Of a DNA stretch of 64,000 nucleotides, positions 32,182 through 41,892 are shown piece after piece; position 1 is the first letter of the stretch; each line of letters opens with the position of its first letter. Source of the DNA: Halomonas sp. TA22 (GTDB lineage: Bacteria; Pseudomonadota; Gammaproteobacteria; Pseudomonadales; Halomonadaceae); contig NZ_CP053108.1 of the NCBI RefSeq assembly GCF_013009075.1, forward strand, positions 1,674,001 through 1,738,000. The letters are read 5' to 3'. A program made the translations under genes and the position numbers. The notes below the pieces were generated by a model. It saw only the letters and a list, made by a program, of their open reading frames with translations, made no database searches and was not told the DNA's origin.

Positions 32182-32904
32182 TTAGCAGGTGGATCGCATG
32201 ATCTGCGCAATGGCTCCGGCCGCTTCGTCGATCAGCGATGCCTGGGTTCGCCCGGATACCTTGCGTGGCTTCCAGTCATGCTCACCATCGGCCAGAAAGT
32301 GAAAGCGAGCATGGGCGGGCATAGGGTAACCCTCCGCCTCCTCACGAGTGCCGAACGGATCGCGGCTTCCCTGAAGCACCAGCATCGGACAGCTCAATAG
32401 CGGCCAGTGCGAAAGGCGCGTCTTCTCGGGCTGTCCAGGCGGATGAAACGGATAGCTGCAAAGGATCAGACCCTCGGCGCCATCGCGTGCCGCCAACAAG
32501 CTAGCGGCACGCCCACCCATGGACTTGCCGCCAAGCCAAGGGGCCGGCAGTTGCGGGTGTGACACGATGTCACACCAGAGCGCCATTTCATCGACCAGTC
32601 GATCAATGCGAGGAGGGGGCCTACGCCGCCCTTCTGCCTGCATTCGACGCATATAGTCGAACTCGAAGGCGAGCACCTGAATGCCCTGCGCGGCGACCTT
32701 TTCACGCAGCTGCCGCATGAAGTCGGAATCCTGACCAGCCCCCGCGCCATGCGCCATCAGCACCCGCCCATGATGGGCGTCGCCGCATACCTCGAGCGCC
32801 CCCAGGCCGGCGATCGGCAGATGCCCGGAGCGCCCTTCGAGCAGGGCCTCCGCCACCCTTTCGACTGCCATCTCGTCATGCATTTTACCTTGCGACTTCG
32901 ACAC
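32182..32904 (-). CDS. Alpha/beta-family hydrolase (COG3571-like)
   Basis: The 240-residue protein has the short alpha/beta-hydrolase pattern RVLMAHGAGAGQDSDFM, a nucleophile motif LGGKSMGGRAASLLA (G-K-S-M-G), LVLQGSRDPFG with the acid, and DGEHDWKP with the catalytic histidine. This resembles the KANL3/Tex30-like hydrolases of COG3571. The substrate is unknown. The start is a GTG at 32904, supported by AGGAG six bases upstream; the next ATG lies seven codons inside. The gene is divergent from the cbb3 oxidase cluster. Confidence 0.8.
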   Translation of the reverse strand: MSKSQGKMHDEMAVERVAEALLEGRSGHLPIAGLGALEVCGDAHHGRVLMAHGAGAGQDSDFMRQLREKVAAQGIQVLAFEFDYMRRMQAEGRRRPPPRIDRLVDEMALWCDIVSHPQLPAPWLGGKSMGGRAASLLAARDGAEGLILCSYPFHPPGQPEKTRLSHWPLLSCPMLVLQGSRDPFGTREEAEGYPMPAHARFHFLADGEHDWKPRKVSGRTQASLIDEAAGAIAQIMRSTC

Positions 32905-32987
32905 ACTTTTCTCCTGCTAATGACCAGGGAACACGTTAGACATATTCAGCTTAGGGTCGGGCTGCGCTAGAATCCCCGCCCGATAAC

Positions 32988-33001
32988 TTGATCTGCATCA
33001 T
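32988..33001 (+). promoter_or_regulatory. Anr/FNR box upstream of ccoN
   Basis: TTGAT-CTGC-ATCAT matches the FNR/Anr consensus (TTGAT-N4-ATCAA) at 9 of 10 fixed positions. It lies 78 bases before the ccoN ATG, a reasonable distance for a class II activator site. The Anr/FNR gene is at the far end of the same cluster, so low-oxygen induction of the oxidase is expected. Confidence 0.75.
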
Positions 33002-33078
33002 CATACGTGCGGTCGCGCCCGGGCAAACTGGCGCCCGGCACTACTCCTCCCCCACCTCGCGTTCGATGGGAACCTGAC

Positions 33079-34503
33079 ATGAGCACAGCATTTGAACACC
33101 CGACCTACAACTACAAAGTAGTTCGGCAGTTCGCGATCATGACGGTGGTCTGGGGCATCGTGGGCATGACCCTCGGTGTCATTCTGGCTGCCCAGTTGAT
33201 CTGGCCCGAACTGAATCTTGGATTGCCGTGGACGAGCTTCGGACGCTTGCGCCCGCTGCACACCAATGCGGTGATCTTCGCCTTCGGTGGCTCGGCGCTG
33301 TTCGCCACCTCCTACTATGTCGTGCAACGGACCTGTCAGACGCGCCTGATATCGGACAAGCTTGCCGCCTTTACGTTCTGGGGCTGGCAGGCGGTGATCG
33401 TCGCCGCGGTCATCTCACTGCCGCTGGGCTATACCACCTCCAAGGAGTACGCCGAGCTTGAGTGGCCGATCAGCATCCTGATCGCCGTGGTGTGGGTGAG
33501 TTATGCCGCCGTGTTCCTCGGTACCATCAAGATTCGCAAGACGCCGCACATCTACGTGGCCAACTGGTTCTTCGCGGCGTTCATCCTGACCGTCGCGGTG
33601 CTGCACATCGTCAACAACCTGGCGATTCCGGTCACCGCGATGAAGTCCTACTCGATCTATGCCGGCGCCATCGACGCCATGGTGCAGTGGTGGTATGGCC
33701 ACAATGCGGTAGGTTTCTTCCTGACCGCGGGCTTCCTCGGCATGATGTACTACTTCGTGCCCAAGCAGGCCGAGCGCCCGATCTACTCCTACCGCCTCTC
33801 CATTGTGCACTTCTGGGCGCTGATCATCATCTACATGTGGGCCGGCCCGCACCACCTGCACTACACCGCGCTGCCGGACTGGGCGCAGTCGCTGGGCATG
33901 GTGATGTCGATCATCCTGCTGGCTCCCTCCTGGGGCGGCATGATCAACGGCATGATGACCCTTTCCGGCGCCTGGCATAAGCTGCGCACCGATCCGACCC
34001 TGCGCTTCTTGGTCGTTGCCCTTTCGTTCTATGGCATGTCGACCTTCGAAGGTCCGATGATGGCGATCAAGACGGTCAACGCGCTCTCCCACTATACCGA
34101 CTGGACCATCGGCCACGTGCATGCCGGCGCCCTGGGCTGGGTCGCGATGATCACCATCGGTTCCATCTACCACCTGATCCCGCGCCTCTATGGTCAGAGC
34201 GAGATGTACTCGGTCAAGCTGGTCGCCGTGCACTTCTGGCTCGCCACCATCGGCACCGTACTGTACATCGCCGCGATGTGGGTCAACGGCATCATGCAGG
34301 GCCTGATGTGGCGCGCCGTGAATGCCGACGGCACGCTGATGTACACCTTCATCGAGTCTGTCGAGGCCAGCAGCCCCGGTTATGTCGTGCGCTGGATCGG
34401 CGGCCTGTTCTGGATCACCGGCATGATGCTGATGGCACTCAATACCTACATGACCATCAAGCGTAGCGCTGCCGCCGAACAGCCGCTGCCGCAGACCGCC
34501 TGA
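33079..34503 (+). CDS. ccoN: cbb3-type cytochrome c oxidase subunit I
   Basis: The 474-residue membrane protein has twelve hydrophobic segments and the CcoN haem and copper ligands: [38 protein letters not shown] (CuB His), [15 protein letters not shown] (H-H pair) and [15 protein letters not shown] (two haem His). It is the catalytic subunit of a high-affinity terminal oxidase that reduces oxygen in the inner membrane. The ATG at 33079 gives the family's usual N-terminus ([19 protein letters not shown]). It leads the ccoNOQP operon behind an Anr box. Confidence 0.97.
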   Translation: MSTAFEHPTYNYKVVRQFAIMTVVWGIVGMTLGVILAAQLIWPELNLGLPWTSFGRLRPLHTNAVIFAFGGSALFATSYYVVQRTCQTRLISDKLAAFTFWGWQAVIVAAVISLPLGYTTSKEYAELEWPISILIAVVWVSYAAVFLGTIKIRKTPHIYVANWFFAAFILTVAVLHIVNNLAIPVTAMKSYSIYAGAIDAMVQWWYGHNAVGFFLTAGFLGMMYYFVPKQAERPIYSYRLSIVHFWALIIIYMWAGPHHLHYTALPDWAQSLGMVMSIILLAPSWGGMINGMMTLSGAWHKLRTDPTLRFLVVALSFYGMSTFEGPMMAIKTVNALSHYTDWTIGHVHAGALGWVAMITIGSIYHLIPRLYGQSEMYSVKLVAVHFWLATIGTVLYIAAMWVNGIMQGLMWRAVNADGTLMYTFIESVEASSPGYVVRWIGGLFWITGMMLMALNTYMTIKRSAAAEQPLPQTA

Positions 34504-34525
34504 GCAACCAGGGAAGCCGTTAGCA

Positions 34526-35134
34526 ATGAAACATGAAATCGTCGAAAAGAACGTAGGCCTTCTCGCAGTGCTGATTCTGGTGGTGATCAGCTTCGGCGGG
34601 CTGGCCGAGATCGTGCCGCTGTTCTTCCAGGAGGATACCACGGAGCCGGTGGATGGCCTGCAGCCCTACTCGGCGCTGGAGCTCGAGGGACGCGACATCT
34701 ACATCCGTGAGGGCTGCGTGGGGTGCCATTCGCAGATGATCCGTCCGTTCCGCGCCGAGACCGAGCGCTATGGTCACTACAGCGTGGCGGGCGAGTTCGT
34801 CTATGACCACAACTTCCTGTGGGGCTCCAAGCGTACCGGGCCCGACCTCGCTCGGGTCGGCGGCCGCTACAGTGACGACTGGCACCGTGCACACATGTAC
34901 AACCCGCGCGATGTGGTACCGGAGTCGATCATGCCGGCCTATCCATGGCTGTTCAGCAACACTCTCGATGGCGAAACCACGCCGCGCAAGATGGAAGCAC
35001 TACGACGTCTAGGGGTCCCCTACACCGATGAGGACATCACCAATGCCACCAGCCAGGTACGTGGCCAGCAGGAGATCACCGCGCTGATCGCCTATCTGCA
35101 GCAGTTGGGCACGGTGTTGGAGGGTACTCGCTGA
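34526..35134 (+). CDS. ccoO: cbb3-type cytochrome c oxidase subunit II
   Basis: The 202-residue monohaem subunit has one N-terminal membrane anchor ([20 protein letters not shown]) and a c-type haem site [13 protein letters not shown] facing the periplasm, followed by [14 protein letters not shown] and MPAYPWLF with the axial Met. It passes electrons from CcoP to CcoN. It begins 22 bases after ccoN and ends two bases before ccoQ. Confidence 0.96.
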   Translation: MKHEIVEKNVGLLAVLILVVISFGGLAEIVPLFFQEDTTEPVDGLQPYSALELEGRDIYIREGCVGCHSQMIRPFRAETERYGHYSVAGEFVYDHNFLWGSKRTGPDLARVGGRYSDDWHRAHMYNPRDVVPESIMPAYPWLFSNTLDGETTPRKMEALRRLGVPYTDEDITNATSQVRGQQEITALIAYLQQLGTVLEGTR

Positions 35135-35136
35135 TC

Positions 35137-35367
35137 ATGGATACCGGAACGTTTCGCGGCATCATCGCATTCCTGGTGCTGGTCTCCTTTCTCGGGATCA
35201 CCTGGTGGGCCTACTCCAGGCGTCGTAAGACGGATTTCGAGGAGGCTGCCAATCTGCCCTTCGCTGAAGATGACGAGCTGCTGCCCCATAACAACCGTGC
35301 CCAGAAAGGCGAGCCTGACACTCGCCCGACAGATTCCCGCCAAGACAAGGGAGACAGGAACACATGA
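35137..35367 (+). CDS. ccoQ: cbb3-type oxidase small subunit
   Basis: The 76-residue protein has a single membrane helix (IIAFLVLVSFLGITWWAYS), then a basic stretch and an acidic FEEAANLPFAEDDE, the normal form of CcoQ/FixQ, which stabilises the oxidase complex. It sits between ccoO and ccoP and overlaps the ccoP start by four bases. Confidence 0.93.
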   Translation: MDTGTFRGIIAFLVLVSFLGITWWAYSRRRKTDFEEAANLPFAEDDELLPHNNRAQKGEPDTRPTDSRQDKGDRNT

Positions 35368-36293
35368 ACAACCTTTGGGGTGACGCCCTCTCCAGCTTCT
35401 GGAGCGCCTGGATCATCGTCATCACGCTGGGCACCATTGCCTTCAGCGCCTGGATCCTGTTCGCCAATCGCCGCACCGATAAGATCCCCGACCCTGATGG
35501 CAACGTCGAGACCACCGGCCATGCCGCCGACGGTATCGAGGAGTACGACAACCCGCTGCCACGCTGGTGGTTCATGCTCTTCGTCGGCACCATCTTCTTC
35601 GCGTTGGGCTATCTGGCGCTCTATCCGGGGCTTGGCAACTACCGTGGCGTGTTGGGCTGGACCCAGGTCGGCCAATGGGAGGAGGAAGTCGCCCAGGCCG
35701 AGCAGCGCTATGCACCGATCTTTGCCAACTATGGTGAAATTCCGATTCCCGAGCTTGCACGCGACGGCGAGGCGATGCGCGTGGCCGAGCGTATCTATCA
35801 GAACAACTGCGCAGTCTGCCATGGCTCCAATGCCCAGGGTGGCTACGGCTTTCCCAACCTGACCAATGACGACTGGCTGTATGGCGGGGAGCCGGAACAC
35901 ATCGTCACCACGCTGGTGCGTGGACGTAACGGCTTGATGCCCTCCTGGCAGCAACTGGGCCAGAACAATATCGAGAACGTGACCCAGCATGTCCTGGCGC
36001 TCTCCGACCTCGAGCATGACGAGGAGCGGGCAAGCCAGGGGCAGACAATCTTCGCCGCCTCGTGTGCCGCCTGTCATGGTGCGGAAGGGCAAGGCAACCA
36101 GGCACTGGGCGCGCCCAACCTGACCAATGACATCTGGCTCTATCAAGCGCCGGGGCAGAGCGTAGCCGACTCGGTTCGCCAGACGCTGCGCAATGGCCGC
36201 AACGGTCATATGCCCGCCCAGGCAGCCTATATCGGTGAGGACCGGGTGCACCTGGTCGCCGCCTACGTCTATAGCCTGCGCTTCAACGACTGA
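35364..36293 (+). CDS. ccoP: cbb3-type cytochrome c oxidase subunit III (dihaem)
   Basis: The 309-residue protein has an N-terminal helix (WSAWIIVITLGTIAFSAWIL), the DNPLPRWWFMLF signature before a second helix, and two haem c sites, NNCAVCHGSNAQGG and ASCAACHGAEGQGN. It receives electrons from soluble cytochromes. The ATG overlaps the ccoQ end (ATGA). A strong terminator follows seven bases after the stop, closing the ccoNOQP operon. Confidence 0.96.
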   Translation: MNNLWGDALSSFWSAWIIVITLGTIAFSAWILFANRRTDKIPDPDGNVETTGHAADGIEEYDNPLPRWWFMLFVGTIFFALGYLALYPGLGNYRGVLGWTQVGQWEEEVAQAEQRYAPIFANYGEIPIPELARDGEAMRVAERIYQNNCAVCHGSNAQGGYGFPNLTNDDWLYGGEPEHIVTTLVRGRNGLMPSWQQLGQNNIENVTQHVLALSDLEHDEERASQGQTIFAASCAACHGAEGQGNQALGAPNLTNDIWLYQAPGQSVADSVRQTLRNGRNGHMPAQAAYIGEDRVHLVAAYVYSLRFND

Positions 36294-36299
36294 CGCTTC

Positions 36300-36334
36300 G
36301 GCAGGTGCGGCCTGGGGTCGCACCTGCCCTTTTC
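36300..36334 (+). terminator. Rho-independent terminator after ccoP
   Basis: A 10-bp perfect stem (GGCAGGTGCG / CGCACCTGCC) with a 9-base loop is followed by CTTTTCC. It separates ccoNOQP from ccoGHIS. Confidence 0.85.
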
Positions 36335-36412
36335 CTTCTCTTACATCCTTATAATAATCAGCGTCATCTCCCCCCTTCGCTTCGCCCTCATACCGCCTAA
36401 CACGGAATCGCC

Positions 36413-37852
36413 ATGTCTGATAGGATTCCCAGCCGTGATATCACCCATCATGACGTTGGCCAACATATCCCCCAGGCCGTGAGCCAGGAGATGTATGCCA
36501 AGCGGCAGCATATCTATGTGCGTGAGATAAAAGGCTTTTTTCAGCGCGTCCGCCGCGTCTCCAACTGGGCATTGATGGCACTGTTCTTCGTTACCCCTTG
36601 GATCAACTGGGGTAATCGCCCGGCGGTGTGGTTCGACCTGCCCTCGCGGGAGTTCCATATCCTGGGGGGCACCTTCTATCCCCAGGAGTTCATCCTGCTG
36701 TCGTGGCTGCTGATCATCTGCGCCTTCGGGCTGTTTCTGATCACCGTCTTCGCCGGCCGGGTATGGTGTGGCTATACCTGCCCGCAGAGCGTCTGGACCT
36801 TCCTGTTCCTGTGGGTGGAGCAGCGTCTGGAAGGACCCCGCCACCGCCGCATCAAGCTCGACAGACAGCCGATGACCTTCGACAAGGCGTGGCGCAAGAC
36901 GGCCAAGCATGCAGTGTGGCTTGCCATCGCCTTCGCCACCGGACTGACCTTCGTCGGCTACTTCACGCCGATTCGCGAGCTGTTGGTCGAGCTGCCCACG
37001 CTGAACGCGAATGGCTGGGCCTATTTCTGGGTCGGGTTCTTCCTGGTCTTCACCTACCTCAACGCTGGCTGGCTGCGCGAGCAGGTGTGCATCTACATGT
37101 GCCCCTATGCGCGCTTCCAGTCGGTGATGTTCGACCGCGACAGCCTGATCGTCTCCTACGACGAGGCACGTGGCGAACCACGCGGGTCGCGCAAGAAGGG
37201 CCTGTCTCATGAAGAGGCGCGCGCCGCCGGCCATGGCGACTGCATCGACTGCGACCTCTGCGTCCAGGTCTGCCCCACCGGCATCGACATCCGTAAGGGA
37301 CTGCAGTACGAATGCATCAGTTGTGCGGCGTGCATCGATGCCTGCAACAGCGTGATGGATCGCATGAGCTATCCGCGCGGACTGATTCGCTACACCACCG
37401 AGCGCGCCCTGACGGGAGGCAAGACGCATATTCTGCGCCCTCGCCTGCTCGGCTATCTGGCCGCGCTGCTGGTGATGATCGGCCTTTTCGTCTGGACCCT
37501 TGGCGAGCGGGTGCCGCTGGAGTTCGATCTCGAACGCGACCGCAACCAGCTCTACCAGATGACCCGGGACGGGCGCATCAGCAACGTTTATACACTCAAC
37601 ATTCGCAATCTCGACGATAGCGACCATACCTACCTAATTCGGGCCGAAGGGCTGACCGGACTCACCCTCGAAGGCAATGGCCGAGTCAGCGTGAGTGCCG
37701 GCAGCACCCGCATGGCAGTCATCGAACTGACCCTCGCCCCCGATGACATCGATCTGCCCAGCCATCCGATTCAGATAAGCCTCGAATCCCTGGATGACGA
37801 GCGGATCACCCAACAACGTGAAACGCGCTTTATCGGACAGATCAGGAGATAG
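36413..37852 (+). CDS. ccoG: cbb3 oxidase accessory protein CcoG (FixG-like, [4Fe-4S])
   Basis: The 479-residue membrane ferredoxin has a FixG/RdxA layout: several membrane segments, VWCGYTCPQSVWTFLF, two 4Fe-4S clusters (CIDCDLCVQVCPTGIDIRKG and CISCAACIDACN) and a C-terminal periplasmic immunoglobulin-like domain (NLDDSDHTYLIRAEGL). CcoG is thought to reduce copper(II) for assembly of the CuB site. It starts a second operon with a TATAAT-like box near 36349. ccoH follows two bases later. Confidence 0.95.
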   Translation: MSDRIPSRDITHHDVGQHIPQAVSQEMYAKRQHIYVREIKGFFQRVRRVSNWALMALFFVTPWINWGNRPAVWFDLPSREFHILGGTFYPQEFILLSWLLIICAFGLFLITVFAGRVWCGYTCPQSVWTFLFLWVEQRLEGPRHRRIKLDRQPMTFDKAWRKTAKHAVWLAIAFATGLTFVGYFTPIRELLVELPTLNANGWAYFWVGFFLVFTYLNAGWLREQVCIYMCPYARFQSVMFDRDSLIVSYDEARGEPRGSRKKGLSHEEARAAGHGDCIDCDLCVQVCPTGIDIRKGLQYECISCAACIDACNSVMDRMSYPRGLIRYTTERALTGGKTHILRPRLLGYLAALLVMIGLFVWTLGERVPLEFDLERDRNQLYQMTRDGRISNVYTLNIRNLDDSDHTYLIRAEGLTGLTLEGNGRVSVSAGSTRMAVIELTLAPDDIDLPSHPIQISLESLDDERITQQRETRFIGQIRR

Positions 37853-37854
37853 CC

Positions 37855-38364
37855 TTGAGCACTTCCACTTCGATTCCCCCATGGTACAAACAGTTCTGGC
37901 CATGGTTTCTGCTTGGCCTGCTGATGACCTCCATCACCGTAAGCACCACCATGCTGTTCGTGGCGATCCGCACCGCCGACGGTATGGTGCAGGAGGATTA
38001 CTACGAGCACGGACGTGCCATCAACGTGGTACTGGCCAAGCAGCAGCGTGCCGCAGAGCTTGAACTCGCCGGCGAGCTGATGGTCGATAGCGCCACCGGA
38101 GACATCATCCTCGACCTGAGCGGTGATGCGCGCCCCGACCAGCTCCTGCTCAAGCTGATCTTCCCGACCCAGGACGATCGCGATCAGGAGTTCACCCTCG
38201 AGCACGTGCGTGATGGCCGCTATGTAGGCCAGACGACGGAGCGCCTCCAGTACCGCTGGTATCTGCAGCTGCAGCCAAGCGGTGAGACGCCCGAGTGGCG
38301 TCTTACCGGGGAAGCGCGCTTCCCCAGAGAGACTACCATCGAGCTCACGCCGGGCGGAGCCTGA
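37855..38364 (+). CDS. ccoH: cbb3 oxidase accessory protein CcoH (FixH)
   Basis: The 169-residue protein has one N-terminal membrane helix (FWPWFLLGLLMTSITVSTTM) and a small periplasmic beta domain, as in FixH/CcoH, which assists oxidase assembly. The start is a TTG at 37855: AGGAGAT lies exactly at ribosome-site distance, and starting there gives the natural MSTSTSIPPWYKQFWPW. No ATG occurs before the membrane helix is well advanced. It is translationally linked to ccoG. Confidence 0.9.
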   Translation: MSTSTSIPPWYKQFWPWFLLGLLMTSITVSTTMLFVAIRTADGMVQEDYYEHGRAINVVLAKQQRAAELELAGELMVDSATGDIILDLSGDARPDQLLLKLIFPTQDDRDQEFTLEHVRDGRYVGQTTERLQYRWYLQLQPSGETPEWRLTGEARFPRETTIELTPGGA

Positions 38365-38372
38365 CGCCAGCG

Positions 38373-40853
38373 ATGAATGCCGCCGCTAACCCCACGGCCC
38401 TCGACCAGCTTGGCGCCTGCTATCACTGCGGAAGCCAGGTGCCACAGGGCGCACCGTGGAGCATTACGCTCGACGAGCAGGCCTATCCCTTGTGCTGCCC
38501 CGGCTGCGAGGCAGTGGCGCACGCCATCGTGGGTGGCGGCCTGGCCAGCTATTACCGCTTCCGCACCGAACTGCCCGAGCGGCCTGACGATCGTCAGAGC
38601 AGTCGTGCCGATACCTGGGCGGTGTTCGACGATCCTGGTCTGCAGCGGGAGTTCGTGCACCCCGAAGGCGACGCCGGTCAGGTGGCTGCCACGCTGGCGG
38701 TGGATGGCATCACCTGCGCGGCCTGCGCCTGGCTGATCGAGCACCGGCTCAATGCCCTCGACGGTATCACCTCCAGTGCCGTCAACCTCACCCATCACCG
38801 GGTGAGGGTGGCCTGGGATCCCGCACGCGTGAAGCTCTCTCAGATCCTTGCCGAGATGGCGGCGATCGGTTATAGCGCCCAGCCCTACGAACCCGATGAG
38901 GCACAGAATCGTCTTCAGCACGAAGAGCGCATGAACGTACGGCGACTGATCGTTGCCGCCGTGGGCATGATGCAGGTGATGATGTTCTCGGTGCCGATCT
39001 ATGTCGCCGGACCTGGGCAGATCAGCGCCGACTTCTACGCCCTGTTCCACTGGCTCTCCTTCGCTCTGGCCACGCCAGTGGTGTTCTTCTCCGCGCTACC
39101 CTTCTTTCGCAATGCACTGCGCGATCTGCGTACCGGTGTGCTGGGCATGGACGTGCCGGTGTCGATCGCCATCGGTGGGGCGTATCTCGCCAGTGGCTAT
39201 GCGGTAATCTTCGATGTCGGCGAGGTCTACTTCGACTCGGTGGCGATGTTCACCTGCTTCCTGCTGTTCGGCCGCTATGTCGAGACCCGCGCCAGGCGGC
39301 GCAGCGGCCATAGCGGCAATGCCATGTCCGGTGCCCTGCCGCTGTCGGCGATTCGGCTCACCGATGCGGGCGAGGAGCGTATCCTGCCGGCAAGCCAGCT
39401 CACCGCCGGCGATCGGGTACTGGTCAAGCCTGGCCACGGCGTGCCTGCCGACGGGGTGATCGAGGATGGCGAATCGAGCCTCGACGAATCGATGCTCACC
39501 GGCGAGTACCTGCCAGTGACGCGGCGCGTCGGTGACAGCGTCACAGGCGGCAGCCAGAACGTCGAGAGCCCGCTGATCGTGCGCGTCACCCGGGCGGGGC
39601 GTGAGGCGCGAGTGGCGAGCATCGTCGACCTGACCGATCGCGCCTTCGCCAGCCGACCCAAGATCGCCGAGATGGCCGCGCGCATGTCGCACCTGTTCGT
39701 CCTGCGCCTGCTTCTAGTGACCGCCTGCGTATCGATCGCCTGGTGGTTCATCGATCCCTCACGGGTGCTGTGGGTGACGCTCTCGGTCCTGGTGGTGACG
39801 TGCCCCTGCGCCTTGGCACTGGCCACGCCTACCGCGCTGACCGCCGGGCACGGACAGCTGCGCCGGCGCGGCGTGCTGATCACCCGGGCACATGCCATCG
39901 AGGGACTCTCCCAGGCAACCCGGATCATCTTCGACAAGACCGGCACCCTGACCCGCGGCGAGATGCAGCTGGTGGAGACACGCCCGATCGGCAGCGCAGA
40001 CGAGGGCGATGCCGAGCGCATGCGCACCCTGGCTGCCGCCCTGGAGGCGCACTCCGAACACCCCATCGCTCGCGCCTTCCGCCCCTACCGGCTGGCCACG
40101 GTGCGTGCAAGCGACGTGGTCAGCCGCCCGGGCCTTGGCCTGGAGGGCGATATCGCGGGGCGACGCTATCGCCTGGGCAAGCCTGTTTTCGCTGCCCCCG
40201 ACAAGGCCTGCGAGGCACCCGGGGAGGGCCAGTGGCTACTGCTCTCAGAGGACGATGAGCCGCTGGCCTGGTTCGCCCTGCACGATCATCTGCGCGAAGA
40301 TGCCGCGTCCACCGTCTCGGCACTTCAGGCCGCCGGACTCAAGGTCAGCCTGCTCTCGGGCGACAACGCTTCCACCGTCTCGGCACTGTCCCACAAGCTG
40401 GGTATCGATGATTGGCACGCTGGCGCCAGCCCCGAAGGCAAGCTTGCCCATATCGAAGCGCTACAGGCCGCCGGCGAAACCGTAGTGATGATCGGCGATG
40501 GCATCAACGATGTGCCGGTACTGGCCGGCGCCAATGTCTCGATCGCCATGAATGGCGCCACCGATCTGGCCCGCACCAGCGCCGATGCCGTGTTGCTGAG
40601 TCCGCGCCTGGAGCGTATCGTCGAAGCGATCGAGATCACCCGAGCCACACGGCGTATCATTCGCCAGAACCTGATCTGGTCGGTGTGCTATAACTTCTCC
40701 GCCCTGCCCTTGGCAGCAATCGGCATCGTGCCCCCCTGGGTGGCGGCGATCGGCATGTCAGCCAGCTCTCTGGTCGTGGTCGGTAACGCCCTGCGACTGG
40801 GGCGCATTCGCACCACGCCACGCCCCGTCATCATGCAAACGGAGCCCGCATGA
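38373..40853 (+). CDS. ccoI: Copper-exporting P1B-type ATPase CcoI (FixI)
   Basis: The 826-residue ATPase begins with a cysteine-rich domain (CYHCGSQVPQG, PLCCPGCEAVAHAI) and a heavy-metal-associated domain (VDGITCAACAWLIEHRL). Then come membrane helices with the metal-translocating VVTCPCALALATPTAL, the phosphorylation site FDKTGTLTRGE, SEHPIARAF and the hinge MIGDGINDVPVLAGANV. CcoI delivers copper across the membrane for cbb3 assembly. The ATG at 38373 is chosen because the extra zinc-finger-like domain of FixI follows directly. Confidence 0.95.
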   Translation: MNAAANPTALDQLGACYHCGSQVPQGAPWSITLDEQAYPLCCPGCEAVAHAIVGGGLASYYRFRTELPERPDDRQSSRADTWAVFDDPGLQREFVHPEGDAGQVAATLAVDGITCAACAWLIEHRLNALDGITSSAVNLTHHRVRVAWDPARVKLSQILAEMAAIGYSAQPYEPDEAQNRLQHEERMNVRRLIVAAVGMMQVMMFSVPIYVAGPGQISADFYALFHWLSFALATPVVFFSALPFFRNALRDLRTGVLGMDVPVSIAIGGAYLASGYAVIFDVGEVYFDSVAMFTCFLLFGRYVETRARRRSGHSGNAMSGALPLSAIRLTDAGEERILPASQLTAGDRVLVKPGHGVPADGVIEDGESSLDESMLTGEYLPVTRRVGDSVTGGSQNVESPLIVRVTRAGREARVASIVDLTDRAFASRPKIAEMAARMSHLFVLRLLLVTACVSIAWWFIDPSRVLWVTLSVLVVTCPCALALATPTALTAGHGQLRRRGVLITRAHAIEGLSQATRIIFDKTGTLTRGEMQLVETRPIGSADEGDAERMRTLAAALEAHSEHPIARAFRPYRLATVRASDVVSRPGLGLEGDIAGRRYRLGKPVFAAPDKACEAPGEGQWLLLSEDDEPLAWFALHDHLREDAASTVSALQAAGLKVSLLSGDNASTVSALSHKLGIDDWHAGASPEGKLAHIEALQAAGETVVMIGDGINDVPVLAGANVSIAMNGATDLARTSADAVLLSPRLERIVEAIEITRATRRIIRQNLIWSVCYNFSALPLAAIGIVPPWVAAIGMSASSLVVVGNALRLGRIRTTPRPVIMQTEPA

Positions 40854-41074
40854 CGATTCTCTATCTGCTGATTCCCCTGACCCTGATTCTGCTGGCGCTG
40901 GCCATCTGGGCCTTCTTCTGGGCGGTGAGGAACGATCAGTTCGAGGATCTCGAAGGCCCCGCGCATCGCATCTTGTTCGACGAGGATGAAAACGACTTCA
41001 CCCCCGAAGAGCGCGAGCGCCGGGCCAGGGCTCGCCGCGACAAGACCGGCAATGATGAGTCCCCGAAGGCCTGA
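40850..41074 (+). CDS. ccoS: cbb3 oxidase maturation protein CcoS
   Basis: The 74-residue protein has one N-terminal membrane helix (LYLLIPLTLILLALAIWAFF), then the CcoS signature WAVRNDQFEDLEGPAHRIL and an acidic tail. It overlaps ccoI by four bases and its stop overlaps the next gene's ATG. CcoS is needed for copper and haem insertion into the oxidase. Confidence 0.95.
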   Translation: MTILYLLIPLTLILLALAIWAFFWAVRNDQFEDLEGPAHRILFDEDENDFTPEERERRARARRDKTGNDESPKA

Positions 41075-41784
41075 TGAATCCCACCGGTCTCGATCTGCCG
41101 CCCTTCGTGGCGGCCTTCGTCTTCGGCCTGCTTGGCGGCGCCCACTGCATCGGCATGTGCGGCGGCATCATGAGTGCCCTGACGTTTGCCGTCCCCCCCA
41201 GCATGCGACATCCGGCTCGGCTCACAGGGTTGCTGCTGGGCTACAACCTGGGACGTATCGGCAGTTACATGCTGGCCGGGGCGCTGGTCGCAGGCCTGGG
41301 GACGCTACTGGGCGGCCTTGCCGGCGAGATCCGCCTGGCGTTGCAGGTGCTTGCCGCGGTAATGCTGATCATGATGGCGCTCTATATCGCCAACTGGTGG
41401 AAGGGACTGCTGCGCGTCGAGGCGCTCGGACGCCGGCTGTGGCGCCATGTGGAGCCGCTGGGGCGCAAGTTGATGCCGGTAGTGCGGGTGCCCCAGGCAA
41501 TGGCCCTGGGGGCCGTCTGGGGCTGGCTCCCCTGCGGTTTGGTCTACTCGATGCTGGCCTGGAGTCTGGCAATGGCCGATCCCCTGCGCGGCGCGCTGCT
41601 GATGGCCGCTTTCGGGCTAGGAACACTGCCCGCTCTGGTAGCCACCGGGCTCGCCGCACGCACGCTTGGCAACTTGATTCGTCATCCGGCCACGCGTGCT
41701 ATCGCCGCAACGTTGATCATCGCATTCGCGCTTTGGCAGCTCTGGCACCTGCTGCCGATAGGCAACATGCATCAAAGCCATTGA
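41074..41784 (+). CDS. SafE/TauE-type membrane protein of the cbb3 cluster (COG2836)
   Basis: The 236-residue protein has six or seven membrane segments and the COG2836 pattern FGLLGGAHCIGMCGGIMSAL, YNLGRIGSYMLAGAL, WGWLPCGLVYSMLAWSL and FGLGTLPALVATG. The GAHCxGMCGG and PCGLVY cysteines suggest metal handling. Such genes regularly follow ccoS and are often named sulfite exporter family proteins, but a role in copper supply to the oxidase is more likely from context. The start (TGATG) is coupled to ccoS. Confidence 0.85.
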   Translation: MNPTGLDLPPFVAAFVFGLLGGAHCIGMCGGIMSALTFAVPPSMRHPARLTGLLLGYNLGRIGSYMLAGALVAGLGTLLGGLAGEIRLALQVLAAVMLIMMALYIANWWKGLLRVEALGRRLWRHVEPLGRKLMPVVRVPQAMALGAVWGWLPCGLVYSMLAWSLAMADPLRGALLMAAFGLGTLPALVATGLAARTLGNLIRHPATRAIAATLIIAFALWQLWHLLPIGNMHQSH

Positions 41785-41892
41785 CGCTTCGCATCGCGCC
41801 CGTCACTCTTTGGCCTATACCCTGTTGTTAACCCACATTAATAATGTTGCTAGAGGTTACCAACACAATCGAGACAGTATCAGGAGGACGAC

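Noticed and set aside
36341-37627. Long open frame (428 codons) on the minus strand opposite ccoG
   Set aside because: Antisense shadow of ccoG, with composition typical of reverse-frame translation.
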